Source of the DNA: Opeltia flavorubescens
Taxonomy: Eukaryota; Ascomycota; Lecanoromycetes; Teloschistales; Teloschistaceae
Length of the DNA stretch: 64,000 nucleotides
Direction of reading: 5' to 3'
Assembly: GCA_000442125.1 (NCBI GenBank)
Contig: KE546980.1
Span: 310,001 to 374,000, forward strand
In this document: in pieces, positions 10,455-22,654 of the stretch
How the letters are laid out: every line of letters begins with the position of its first letter
How positions within the stretch are numbered: the first letter of the stretch is position 1
Translations under genes and position numbers: made by a program
The notes under the pieces: generated by a model
Told to the model about the DNA's origin: nothing
What the model saw: only the letters and a program-made list of their open reading frames with translations
Database searches by the model: none

Positions 10455-12753
10455 TCAAGCTTCTGTACCACTGGACCTAAAAGCAACGCAAAGCTCCACA
10501 TATCGATGCGTGAGATCCAGCACCGACTGCGGAAGGCTAGTTGCCTGAACAATACTCCTCACCTTGACCGCCCCCTCCGTCTCGATCAGTTTGCGTACCG
10601 TGCGTAGGAGTGACGGGGAGAACTGTGTCAATCAGCCATGAAATGGTACGACTAGGTGAAAGACCGAAAGACCACTCACCTCAGAATACCACCGATACTG
10701 CCAAGTAATCAACCTAATCATAGCCTGCAACATCTCCGAGCTCCTCCCTTGCATCTCATACATCTTCAGAACCCCTTTCATCGCCTTTGGACTGAACTTG
10801 ACTCTCAAGCAAGCTTGATACGCTTCCACCGCCTCAGGGAAATGATGCAATCGCTCAGCGAGCTCACCTAGGATCTCCCATTCCTCTGCGCTTTTCCTGT
10901 AGTCGCTGCTTTCTGATTGGGCACGAGCCATGTCCGTGCGCCAGATGGTGTAAATTCGTAGGTCCTCGTAAAGAACCATAAAGAGATTGTCAAGCCAGCG
11001 CTCACAGAGACGTTTGTTGTGGATTTGAGTGTATTTTTTGTTTGCGTTGTTATTGTCAGCGGAGTCATCGTTGCCGGCTTTGACGACTTCGGAGGTGATG
11101 GTGTGTTCTGGTTTCTCAATTGAGCCGTCGGCGATTGTAGCGCTGTTAGGGGGACTATTAGGTGGTGATTGTTTTTCATTAATGGTTTCTTCTTCTTCTT
11201 CGTCATCCAGATGAGGGTATGCTTCATCATCAGCATGACCGTCTGAATTTGTGCCATTGATACCTGGGCTCGGCGTTCCACGAAGGGCAGTGGTACTTGC
11301 GTTGGGATTTGAAGTCTGATTGGTCAAAATAGTCTGCTTCTCGCTCCTGTATTCCTCTTCCATCACGAACACTTGACTTCGTACCTTGAGCAGTTGATCC
11401 CAACCAATCTTGGCGGTGACTTCGGTAAGTATGCTATAGGCTTTGAGGAAAGTACCTTTGTACCCAGCAGCATGTAGTTTTCGTAAAGAAGGATGCACTT
11501 CGTCGTATGTCCCAGACACTTCATCGATCTCGTCTAACATGCTCTCGGGAAGAACAGGAAGGAGAATCCTAGCGGCTTCTGGCATGCGAGGAAGGTCCTT
11601 ATCTTGATATGTAAACATGGGGCAGGAGTTGAGCGTGAGCAAGGCCAAATCCCATTGCTCGAGACCAACGTAAACTTCGGCAAGCTTGGCCCATGTCGCG
11701 AACTCGCTTGGTGCTGCTGTGACGCCCCGTTTGGCACATTCTAAGGCCCAGTCCAAGCGGCCTTTGCCTTGACAAAAGGTCGCTTGGCAGTCGAGAAGCG
11801 AATAGTCCATCGGCAGCTTGGCAATGGCATCGTGGAGAAGCTTCACCGCTTGTACTTCTTCATCAGCTGAGAGCATGACTCGGGCAAGCAATGAAGAAAC
11901 TTCCATGTCTCGAGTACGTAATTTCTCGAAAAGATTGATTCCAGATGTATACCTGCCAGTAGTATGTATGTAGTTGATCAGACCAGTCGTCAAATGGTTG
12001 GAAACATTGTTCGGTACTTGCACCTCCGGCTCCGACCCCAGCTGCGGCCCTTCAAGTATGTCAACGTCTGGTTCCTGGTTGTGGAGAGATACACACCTAC
12101 CTTTGAAGAACAACCGCTCAGCGGCATCCAAGAATTTGTGCTCCATTTCCGTGCTCGTTATAGGGTCAAACCTTCGTACGCCGATGATCTTCTTGATGCT
12201 CTCACCACTCCCGTCATCGGCGTATGCATAAGCTCTGAGGACTCCACAAAGAAATGTCTCCATCCAAAGTGCATCGGAAGCCACTCGTTTGTCTCCTCTT
12301 TCGTCGATGCAGTAGCTCTCAACACCTCCGGGTATCTTTACATCAACTCGCATGTCGAGGCGCGAGAAAGCATTGTAGCAGCTGACCACGGTTACTCGGG
12401 GCTTTCGCTAGGTCATAGGCGCATACCAGTATAGTCCTGAGACCACCTTGGACGACTTGTCGTTTGGATTATACGTGATGGTATTAACATAGGCGGCTAA
12501 GCTTGCGGAAGAGGATGCATCGATTCCTGTAACATGGTGATATACACCGCTCTATCAAAAAAATCAGCACGGGACTTAGCTTGGACGGAAGCAAAGACAA
12601 TACCTGTTTGTTGCCGGATTTGACAGACTGTTTCACCAAATGGACAAGATCTGGAGGACCCAGCTCCCGCAACGTCGGTAGCGACTCGTTGCGACTATCG
12701 ACAGCTGATTCAATTTCTTCCTCGATTATCCTATGGTCAACCTGATTTAGCAT
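10455..12753 (-). CDS. ChAPs family protein (Chs5-Arf1 binding, exomer subunit; Bch1/Bud7/Chs6 type)
   Basis: Four exons (minus order 12753-12604, 12551-12427, 12381-10680, 10622-10455) give 714 aa. The spliced sequence contains stretches typical of filamentous-fungal ChAPs proteins: VTGIDASSSASLAAYVNT, SGLYCCYNAFSRLDMRVDV, a TPR-rich middle (LLDCQATFCQGKGRLDWAL, WAKLAEVYVGLEQWDLAL) and the end VLDLTHRYVELCVAFRSSG. In yeast these proteins pair with Chs5 in the exomer coat at the trans-Golgi and sort chitin synthase III and a few other cargoes to the plasma membrane. The region around residues 400-460 is a Ser/Glu-rich disordered insert. The 3' exon is recovered only by splicing out 10623-10679. 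The gene is convergent with BRF1 and divergent from HIR3. A further in-frame GT..AG pair near the segment FFKGRCVSL could shorten the protein slightly. Confidence 0.9.
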
Positions 12754-13342
12754 TGTCTTAGCAGCTGTTGCAAGTCCTCAATTGATAACGCCAGCTTCCC
12801 GGTTCACCCCTTCAACGTAGTACAACACCCCATAGCGAATAAAAGGATATGTTCAATCGTAAATGCAGAATTGAGGGACGGATAACGTTCCTATGATGCG
12901 GGGCAGACGTGTGTAGATCAACTTACTCGGGAACCGCTGGTGCAACCATGACGATCGCCTATATGCAGACTGAGGTGGGAGAGATGGCAATGACCCTTCG
13001 TTTAGGCATTGACAAAAGTCAAGTAGCCCATTCGGCTTGCGTCAATGGGCATTACGATCAAGTATTGTTAAAATTGCCATCGAAACAATATCTCAACCTT
13101 ACTGGTCTTGGCTTAAAAGTGAAACGCGCGCGTGAATTCTGCAGTGGAACGGGCACTAAAAGACGGAATTCTTCCCGTCGTTAATGAACCATTAATCTCC
13201 AACCTTCTCACAATTACAATCAGGCCGAAGACAACGAGGAAGCTATGCCGGTATGGTGTGCACTGTATGTTCACTTAGTCCACGACAAGACTAGGTCCAC
13301 AGTGTCTCTCGCTTGAACTTATCTTGGGATGTCAACATCGAG
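12754..13342. promoter_or_regulatory. Divergent promoter region of the ChAPs gene and HIR3
   Basis: 589 bp lie between the two start codons and must hold both promoters. No clear TATA element stands out. Short frames here lack ATG starts or domain content. A possible 5' non-coding exon of HIR3, with a GT-rich donor near 13250, cannot be confirmed. Confidence 0.5.
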
Positions 13343-16300
13343 ATGTCCATGTTCACAGCCCTAAACATTGAACCAGAGTCCGATAGCGAAGATGAGATTG
13401 ACAACACCAAGGAAATTCAAATCGAGGAAGCTTTGAAATTGTACCAAAATGCCCTCAAGCTGCATTCCCAAGGTCCTCGATTCTTTGACGAGGCAGAAGA
13501 AGCTTACCGCGCCTTATTCCATTCAGAAGTTTTCACATATCTAGAATCGCTTTCAGAAACTCAAAGGACCGAATACTATGGTGATGCTGCAGATGAAGTG
13601 GTCATCAATAACGATCAGTTCGTGCCGGAAGCAGGGGCAGCCGCAACATCAAGTGCTGATGGCACCCCAAGCACCCTTCCGCAAATTCTGTACCTCTCTT
13701 ACAAGAACCATGGTTACTTCTTGCTTGACCGTTTGAAGCATTTATTGAGCACAAATTCTGGACAAGACTCTGGTTTGCCTAAATTGGAACGTGAACCCAA
13801 AGAGGTTTCAGAACTCATAATTTCTAGCCTTGGGCTCTTGGTTGAAGCCCTAGACCGCGATGACTCAGATATAGAACTCTGGCGTCAGATTTCTAGAATC
13901 GGTGAAAGTCTAGGAAGTAAAAGGATCGCGCGATTCTGTCTCGAAGCTGTCCTCGATAGGGAAGAGGTTGGTGACGATGCGTGGCCGGAGCCTCTGGGTC
14001 TGCAGGAACTCTTTGCTGGAGAGAGTTTGCGGACCCTAGTCTTGCAATTGGAGGATGATGTGGGCCAGTTCACTTTGCCTAATCTGACTCGAAAACAGCA
14101 AGGAATCGTTCGATCTTTCAAGACGCACCTGGATCCTCTGCCATTTTTGCCAACACCACCGCCGGATAGTCCAAGAGCAGACTCAGACAGTCCGGAGCAA
14201 TCGCCCGCAACAACAAAAGTACATGAAATCTTGGTGCCCTTGCGTAATTGGGCGAGCTGCGGTAAAGCAATTTTGCTGCAGCTCCACCAAGAGACACAAG
14301 GTTCATGTGGCTCTGATCCTTGTAAAACTTATACTTTGGTGCTTCCTCCGCCTCTTCCTTCAGAAAGCCGTCAAGAGTCTTCGGGACCCGACATAGGCAA
14401 AAAGGCAAAGGTTGGAAGTAGATTAAGCACAAGCGCGAGTGGCAACAAGCCTTTTGTTTCAGTTCAGGTAGATCCACAAGTGGAGCAGAGCTATTCGCAA
14501 GAATTTTCTCCGAAACCCAAGCTGCCGCAAGAGCCCATACCCGGTGAAGTACCAGAAAGCACTAATGCGCCGACACAAGATCGTAAGCTTAGCGGTGAGA
14601 ATGGCGATAACGCGGCAGCCAGGACAAGTGTTGTATCTTCTTCGGATCCACAAGAGATTCACGTCAATACGATGACTTTGCCAACCCGCAAGCGATCAAA
14701 TGAAGCTGCAGAACTAGAAGAGGGAGAGGACACTGGTCGTTCAAGGAGTAAGCGAATAAAAGCACGTGCGTCAATTGACGAACCAACTTCCCGTCGGGAG
14801 GCCGCTGCTAAGCAACAGCTTGCACTGTATCAGCAGGGTGAATTGCACTACTACAACTTCCTCGATGAGCAAGCCTTCGGACAGTCAGCTGGACTGCTGT
14901 CCAGATTTGGGGTTGATGCTACAGAATCAGTGAATGAGCGAAGAACCGCGATTGTTGCACTTGCGAGAGCTCTTCATGAAGGTGATGATACGCATGGAAG
15001 TGAGCTCGTCGATCCTAACCAGCTACTGCTGAAAGATCTTTCCGTCTCACTTCTCAAGTGGAATAATGATCTGAGCAGTATATTCCTACACGGTGGAGGA
15101 GTTGAAGATCCCATTAGCGGAGCAGGCAAAGCACGAAATTCAGGACTCCTCGTCTTTCTGGAGCAGTCTGGAATACAAGCACAAGGGTGCACGTCGAAGC
15201 CTATACTAGCGGACGATCCAGGTTTAGATACCTTCGCTCAACAAATAGGGCAAACCGGAATCTACTTAGATCAAGTAGCCCTCGTGTGGATCAAAGCACT
15301 GCTATCTCGGAACTCTTTCATGCAGAACGTGAATGATGATTCAGCATCAAGCGCATACGAGGCATTTATTTGGCCTGATAATTTGAAGGAGGTAGTCGTA
15401 CAAATGCTTGTTCAGTACGATGAGTTCGTGTTCGAAGCTCTGACTGATGACATCAAAGCTGAATCAAGAGATTGTGCTCCTTCTCAGCTTGAAATAGTAC
15501 AAAACATCTTCGAATTGCATCTGGACATCTACGGAAGAATCACAAATCCGAGCAGCGAAGTTGATGTTCTTACAAGAACTACTCAATGTGACCGACTTCG
15601 GCGATGGGCCTCCCTAGCCTATGATGTCCGCATGAAGTCGCAGGGTGCTGATGGATCGACGAACGACGTTCCGTCTGTCCGCTTTCTATGGGCCTATGCT
15701 GTACTTGCCAATCAGTGCGAACTATGTTCTCGGGACGTCATCATTCTATATTTTCAAGATCTTAAAGCGACGTTAGAAAAAATAGGAAACCCCGTCATTG
15801 AATTACGCAACAATGCAGTCATGCCAGAAATTTCTGTTGTGGCTGCTGAAAAGCAGATTTCACGACTGACAACAATGGACTTCTTCATTAGTGTGTTCAA
15901 TCCTGCAGACGACGATGCCGTTGCTCTCATCGAAACATTGGAGCCCATCTTGGAAAAATCTGTGCAGCGAAACATGCCTGATGTTGTCACTACAGAGCAG
16001 GTGATGGTCAACGAGGCCGATCAATCGATCAATAGTGAAACACACGAGAATCAGCGAGAAAGCACCAGGTCTGTCAGTGATGTTGAACCGCATACCGAAC
16101 AAATGCTCCAGTTCCTGGATAAAGCTAGTTTACCCATGCGACTCATGCTATGGCGCAGACTCATAGATGCCTATTCAGTCATACAGTACACGCCTCGGAT
16201 TCTCCTGTGTTATATACGCTGCATAGGACTGATTGTTGGCCATCTCCACTCCGCTCAGCATCTCGGTAAAAACGTTGAAAGTCGACAAAGGCTCCTCCTT

Positions 16301-19300
16301 CGGTGGTTTAAATCGCTCGATGACCTGCTCGCGTGGAGCTTAGCGTTAGCATGGAGCGACGCTCAAAGTCTTGATTGCATGGATGACGCGAACCTCAAAG
16401 ACGCAATGGTGACCTTGCAAACCTTACAGCAAATGCTTCATCCAGTCATTGTCACAGACGACCTCTTCAAGATAGGGTTCTGCGATCCACCCGAACAACC
16501 GTCAAGCTCCGCCAACACAGCGTATAACAACTCGACTTCAAGATTCCGTGATATGGTCGTTAGAACATGGACTTTGCAATATATTCTGGTACGCGAAAGT
16601 GTTGGGCAATCTTCTTCGGCTACTGCCGATACATATGCTGATGTTTTCCACTACTTGACGTCTATTCATAGATGTCTTGGCCCGCGCAGCTATTGCAAGC
16701 TAGCGGACAAGATATTTCTCAAATTAGCCAGACGAGAACTCCTTGCCATCGGCAATTATGGGGATTCAGAAATTGAAGGTGCTCAAATCATTCTTGACGC
16801 TTACGGAATGAAGATTTGCCCTGGTTCTAAAGAAGTAGAAGACCATGGGTGTCCAGCCGAGACTTTGTATCGCTCTGATGCTGTAGGTATCATGGATCGA
16901 GTTTTGATTCAGGCCAACAAGCTCAACATCAGAGATCTGATCAAAAGTGAGCTGCGGAACGCATTGGAAAAGACCCAACAAGCAATCAGAGTACCCAAAA
17001 ATACGTTTGCGGTATTGCATAATCGGCGGGTCTTGGATAAATTCTTGAGGTCTCCAGTGAATCCGCTGGATTTGTACCGCGCCCTGCAAGGGATCGGAGA
17101 GCTGCACTTTCAACAAACGCACGGCGAAAGTTTTTTGATTGCGGAGAAGGGCTGGTTCTTTCTTCAAGGACATGTAGCATTGGCCAAATTCCGTTCTCAA
17201 AAGAGGACTAATCCCGGAGGTTCTGACGAGCTCGATTTCGCACTAAAGTTCTTCCAGCACGATCTCGAACAAGGATACGAGAAATGGGAGACATGGTATA
17301 GGATCGCTCAGGTATACGATGCAAAGCTTGAAGAGGCAACAATTTGGACCGCGGAAAAGCTCAATGATAATATGGAAGATGTGGTGACCTTACAACGAAA
17401 CGCAATCCATTGTTATACAATGGCTATCGCCACAGCTGAGCGCTGCGCAGAGCCGACGTTTGATATGTTCCAAAAAGTGGCAGATTTGTACTCTGACTTT
17501 GGGATCAGACTGTACGCTTCATCTAGAGAACCGTTTTCGATGGAAGCTATGAGCGTGGAGAAGTTCACCAAGCACTTCAATGCCGGCAGGTTAGGTACCT
17601 ACCAAGGAGGACCTTTCAAGCCCATGAGTCTTTATGGTACATGGAAATTCGCAAGCGGGTTGCTTCGCCGCGCTTTGATTCACAAGCCAGATTCTTGGGT
17701 GTAAGTTTCAAGAGCGAAAAGAAATTCATCAACAGTAATGGCTGACAAAGCTTCTAGGACCTGGTATACACTGAGCAAATGCCTTTGGAAAATGCACAAT
17801 TGCAATGATCTTGTGCTTTCTGGTCATCCCCGAATTGGCTATGAAGCAGTGATCGAAGCGTGTAAACGAGCCATCGACAATCTCGTATGTCGCCGCGACA
17901 GCAAACATCCTGAAAAAGATCCAACGCTAGAACCGCACTATAAGCTCGTATCGATCGTCCACAAATTGGTCTCGTCCAGACGACTTCCGGTGAGTTAAGA
18001 TCAAGACTATTTATGTGGCGAAAAAGAAACACTGAACTCTGCAATAGGCCGAGGCAGGTTGCGAAATACTGACCGCCACTTCCTATGCACGAAAAGTGCC
18101 ACCAGTTCAAGATTTCGATGACTGGGAGGCGTACATCTTGCAGGTTCTTAAAATGACGCGGCTCGCAGATAAATCAAATTGGCACCACAGGATGGTCCTA
18201 AGAGTAGGTGGTGGTGGTTCCAAATGTTCGAACAGTCACTAATGTGAAACAGTGCGCCAAAACAATATACGAAGGGATGCCCAACGACCCTGTGACCACT
18301 CTAGCTGCTAAGCATGAACTCACCCAGCAGATCTTCACTAAAAGTATGACCGTGCAGGTATGGAAGCCGGACAACGAGCGCGTTGGTAGACACTTTGTGT
18401 ACACTACACGTTACGTCGAATTTTTCCTAAGGCTTTTGTTCGAGCTAAAGGATCGGGCTGGACTCGATGCCCTTGGTCGCCAGATTCGTAAAAAGCCCGG
18501 CAAGTTCTTCAAGCACGGACGCCTTTGGCATGAGACGTGTACGACCCATCTCAAGGTAAACGTCTTCCTTCACGCCATTGAAAACGTCAATAATAACTAT
18601 TCTAGCTTCTACGTGCCCATACACTTCTACCAGAAGAGCTCTCAGATTCAGTTTTCAAGAACATCTCACATGATACATTCGTCCTAAACGCCGATCGCCT
18701 GGAAGTTTGGGCGCATTCACCCTCGACTGAATCTCAGATGATAGACATCCTTAGAGAGGCCGTGGAGCTCAAGAAGACGAACGCCAATTTGATGAAGCCG
18801 ACTGTCATTGAAGATTTTATTGCCGACGCATATGCCCATCTGCACCGAACCATTGTACCAGAACTCATAGCAAAGTCGAATGAAGAAGAGAGTCGAGGCC
18901 GCATGCGAGTTGATCACCTCATGAATGTCGAAAACCCCCCTCTAAGCACACCCTCCCCAGGGCCCGCAGGGAACCCCGAAGAGGCCGCCCCAGCACGACA
19001 GCGCATTCGAGGTGTTGGCCGGCGAGAACTGCAAAAGAGAGCTGAGGCCCTAGTCAGTAAGCCTGCGTCGGCTCAAGTGTCTACAAAACCTCTCAAAACG
19101 CCGCCTCTAGCAAGTGCTCCAACGACTCCTCGAAGTATCATCCAGGTGGTGATCGAAAAGGATGATGAAGTCAAAGAGAATAGTAGCGTGCCCGGCAGCG
19201 TCCATGATAGTGCAGACGATGAAAGCGAACCAAGCGACGCTGAAGATATGCCCTCTACGAAACAAGTAAAACCGTTATTTCCTAACTTAGCAGACCTCAA

Positions 19301-19469
19301 GGACGCAGCAGATGACGAGGACCAACAGGGAAGCGAGGCGGATCCCGAGCAACCTGAAGACGAACAGCTGAACGAGGGACCAGAAGAGGATGAACAACAG
19401 GATGAAGAAGGAGATGTAGAAGTAGAGGGTGAAGGAGAGGAAATATACCATACACCGATGGAGATGTAA
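13343..19469 (+). CDS. HIR3: HIR complex subunit HIR3 (CABIN1-like histone transcription regulator 3)
   Basis: Five exons (13343-17700, 17758-17989, 18048-18203, 18253-18555, 18606-19469) give 1970 aa. The start MSMFTALN followed by EPESDSEDE and EIQIEEALKLYQNALKLH is characteristic of fungal Hir3. The frame is open for ten codons upstream of this ATG but has no earlier ATG. TPR-like helices fill much of the protein. A nuclear-signal-like basic patch (GRSRSKRIKAR) lies near residue 465. The last 200 residues are disordered and very acidic (GPEEDEQQDEEGDVEVEGEGEE), as in histone chaperones. In yeast Hir3 acts with Hir1, Hir2 and Hpc2 to deposit H3-H4 independently of replication and to repress histone genes. 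All four introns cluster in the 3' third. Confidence 0.92.
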
Positions 19470-19657
19470 TATTATTGATACCCTGGGAATTTAGACGGCG
19501 TAGAAGGAAATATGTGGTAGAGGTTCGGACATATGTTGTAGATTAGCTTCTTCGCACTGCCGGCACTATATATCGTACAGCATTTTTTCAGACATATACA
19601 AATATTATTCACACATTGCAAGATCATTCGTCTATACGTCGTGAATATATCCAGTTG

Positions 19658-20454
19658 TCATCTCTTCATCCTCTCCTCCACCATCCTTCCCACCAATCTC
19701 TCCAAAACCCCCCCTCCACCTCCATCCCCCTCCCCCAACCCCTCAAAATACCCCCGAACGCTCTTCTCCACATACTTCCCCACCATATCCACCTCCACAT
19801 TGACCTCCTCCCCAACCCCCTTCCCCGCCGTAACGACCTTCTCCTGCGTATACGCAATCAACATGACTTCCCACCAACCACCACCACCCTCTTTCTCATC
19901 ATCAATATAATCCTCCACCCTCGTAACCGTCAAACTCGCCCCATCAAGACAAACATACCCCTTCTCAACCACATACCTCAACACCTCCCTTTCCCTAGGC
20001 CTCAGCCGTATAACCCTCGCCTCCCCATCTTCCCTCACACTCACAATTTCTGCAACGGTATCAACATGCCCCTGTACGAAATGCCCGCCCATGCGCGTTG
20101 AGGCGCTCACCGCGCGCTCTAGGTTTACGCTCTGGGAGGGAGAAAGGCGCCCGAGGTTTGTGCGGCGGAGGGTTTCGGGGGAGATGCCGACTGTGAACTC
20201 TGAGGAGGGGGAGAGGGTGAAGTGTGTTATGGTTAGGCAGGTTCCGTTGATGGATATGGAGTCCCCGAGGTGGGCGTCGGTGAGGAGGAAGGTAGGGGTG
20301 GAGATTGTGAGGGTTGTGCCTGTGGGGGAGGGGGTGAGGGCGGAGATTGCTGTGAGGGGGGGGAGGGGATGTTAGTTTGGGGGGCTTGGTGAGGGGTGGG
20401 TGGAGGGAGGGAGGGAGGCTTACTGCCTATGCATTCTACTATGCCGGTGAACAT
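19658..20454 (-). CDS. RIB5: Riboflavin synthase, alpha chain
   Basis: Two exons (20454-20424, 20349-19658) give 240 aa, the usual length. The N-terminus MFTGIVECIGTISAL is the family signature. The start of the second lumazine-binding half is clear from MGGHFVQGHVDTV (residues 97-109), followed by VCLDGASLTVT. The enzyme dismutates two 6,7-dimethyl-8-ribityllumazine molecules to riboflavin, the last step of vitamin B2 synthesis. The ATG has an ideal GCCACC context. The first intron (20350-20423) is C-rich and interrupts codon 11, so the first exon has only 31 coding bases. A Gly-rich insert (GEGDGGGGG) near the C-terminus is unusual and matches the local C-rich plus strand. It is convergent with HIR3 (188 bp between stops) and divergent from the CoA-transferase gene (195 bp between starts). 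Confidence 0.95.
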
Positions 20455-20649
20455 GGTGGCGAGAGGACTTGGGGTATGTGAGGTATGTTCTTGATTGCCT
20501 GTGGCTTCGGAGCGCAGAGTTGCGGAGGGCGTGAGATGAAATTTGGACCTCGGCTGCTGCGGGGGCGTGGATGACGTTCTCGTCCAGAAAACTCATCCTT
20601 CGTCCCTACATGCGTGTATCACGCATGGAAGATCGTGGGAATAACAACC
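20455..20649. promoter_or_regulatory. Short divergent promoter (RIB5 / CoA-transferase)
   Basis: Only 195 bp separate the two start codons, so regulatory sites are probably shared. No specific motif is claimed. Confidence 0.5.
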
Positions 20650-22304
20650 ATGGCTTCATTGAGAGGTCTACAGGTCATTGCGCGCACTTCGCGCCGCAGG
20701 CCAAGCTTCAATGGCTTCACAAAGTACGGACGTCGTGGTCTGGCAAAAGCAGCTCCCGATACATCGACTTTGCCATTAGCTGGGATCAGAGTACTTGACA
20801 TGACCCGAGTCCTTGCAGGCGTTGGTTCATCAATAAGGCCAAAATTTCAATCAATGGTGTGCTGATTCAGCTCTAGCCATACTGTACCCAAATCTTGGGG
20901 GATCTTGGGTAGGTAAGCGTCAAATTTCCTTCCCTTTTCGTCTACGTGATAAGATTCGAAAATGAAGATATTTTGATGAGCTAATCAAATTTGTATGTGA
21001 CTGTAGAGCAGAAGTTATCAAGATTGAACATCCTACAAGAGGCGATGATACGCGAGCTTGGGGTCCTCCATATGCGAAGCATATACAAGGTCCAGGAAAG
21101 GAGGGTCCAGGAGAAAGCGCTTACTTTCTTTCCGTGAGATAATCATAAGACCGATAACATCAATGCAACGTTTCTAATTATTTTGCAAGGTCAATCGGAA
21201 CAAAAAATCCATTGGATTATCATTCGCCGAACAGTCAGGGCAAGACATCCTCCACCGGTTAGCCAAGGACTGTGACGTCCTCGTCGAGAACTACCTGCCG
21301 GATACGCTGAGAAAATACCGGATGGACTTTGAAAGTATCAACAAAATCAACCCAAGCCTCATATATGCGAGTATCACCGGTTATGGTCAGACAGGTCCGT
21401 ATCGAAAACGAGCTGGTTATGACGTTATGGTTGAAGCGGAGATGGGTCTGATGCATATCACTGGAACGCGACATGGACCACCAGTCAAAGTTGGAGTTGC
21501 TGTAACAGATCTGACTACAGGTCTTTATACTTCGAATTCGATCATGGCTGCATTGTTGGCAAGGGCCAAGTCGGGTAAAGGACAGCATATTGACGTAGCG
21601 TTGAGTGATTGCCAGGTTGCGACACTATCAAATATTGCCAGTTCGGCATTAATAAGCGGTCAACCAGATTCAGGGCGCTGGGGTACTGGACACCGTGAGT
21701 AATCTTCAGGTCGGTATAGCAGACTAATGAATTGACGAAATTCAGCATCTATTGTACCGTATCAAGGTTTCGAGACCAAGGATGGCGATATTCTAATCGG
21801 CGGTGGTAATGATCGACTGTTTGGCATTTTGTGCGATAAGCTTGGGAAGCCGGAATGGAAAACCGACGAGCAGTTCCACACGAATAGTCTCCGAGTCAAG
21901 AACAGAGAAAGACTAGAGAATCTGATCCGTGAGGAGACTGGGAAAAAGACAACGGCACAGTGGCTGGAACTGCTGGATGGAAGTGGGATGCCATACGCCG
22001 CGATCAATGATATACAGGCAACTTTGAACCACGAACACGGTAGGTGCAAATCAAGGGTTCGCGTAATGGGAATGTGCTGATGAGTGTTAAAGTGCTGGCG
22101 CGAAACATGGTTAAAGAAGTTGTGCATCCTGCATACGGACCCACAAAACTCGTCAATACGCCAGTCAAGTACTCGCATTCCGAGTCTAGTATAAGGACAG
22201 CGCCGCCGACTCTAGGGGAACACACGAGCGAGATTCTGGGCGATATATTGGGGATGAGCGATTCCGAGATAAATGATTTGAAAGACAGAGGAGTCGTTCG
22301 GTGA
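20650..22304 (+). CDS. CaiB/BaiF CoA-transferase, mitochondrial, SUGCT-like (class III)
   Basis: Six exons (20650-20820, 20877-20908, 21007-21133, 21190-21694, 21746-22039, 22093-22304) give 446 aa. The first 45 residues are rich in Arg and Ser and lack acids ([19 protein letters not shown]), typical of a mitochondrial presequence. Family blocks follow: [66 protein letters not shown] and [10 protein letters not shown], which contains the aspartate expected to form the acyl-enzyme, then GTGHPSIVPYQ. Class III CoA-transferases move CoA between organic acids. The closest animal relative by architecture, SUGCT, uses glutarate or hydroxyglutarate with succinyl-CoA; the substrate here is inferred. 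The second exon is only 32 nt. The first intron has the unusual donor GTTGGT. Confidence 0.88.
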
Positions 22305-22654
22305 CGGTATTATTCAAACAATTGCAATTTATTTGGATAAGGAGTTTTGCCTTGTGTAGACTTTGTTATATCACATACTTGTGCAGAGATTTTGTGTCTC
22401 ATGTCGAGATATTCGACGATATCCTCGAGCTGTGGACGTCAAGACGGCCCTAAGAAGCATGGAAGCCAATAGGATACTTCAGCATGTAGTGCAATTCAGG
22501 TATCATATCTCGAAAGCAGGTACCAATAGCGTTTGAACTCGAGATTTGAGGCCGGGACGGGACATTCCCGATCTCGGAAAGGGTTTAGCGCAAATATCGG
22601 GAAACATCGTCGTTTCTCTACCAATGGTTTCCTGCCTCATGTCCCAGACAAGGT
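22305..22654. other. Intergenic spacer
   Basis: 350 bp between the CoA-transferase stop and the PHD-protein start. It contains the promoter of the latter; nothing specific is seen. Confidence 0.5.

Noticed and set aside
12909-13184. 91-codon frame in the ChAPs/HIR3 promoter
   Set aside because: It begins with GTG, has no domain and lies in a divergent promoter.
13313-13342. N-terminal extension of HIR3
   Set aside because: The extended frame would begin with TTG. The ATG at 13343 starts the conserved sequence.
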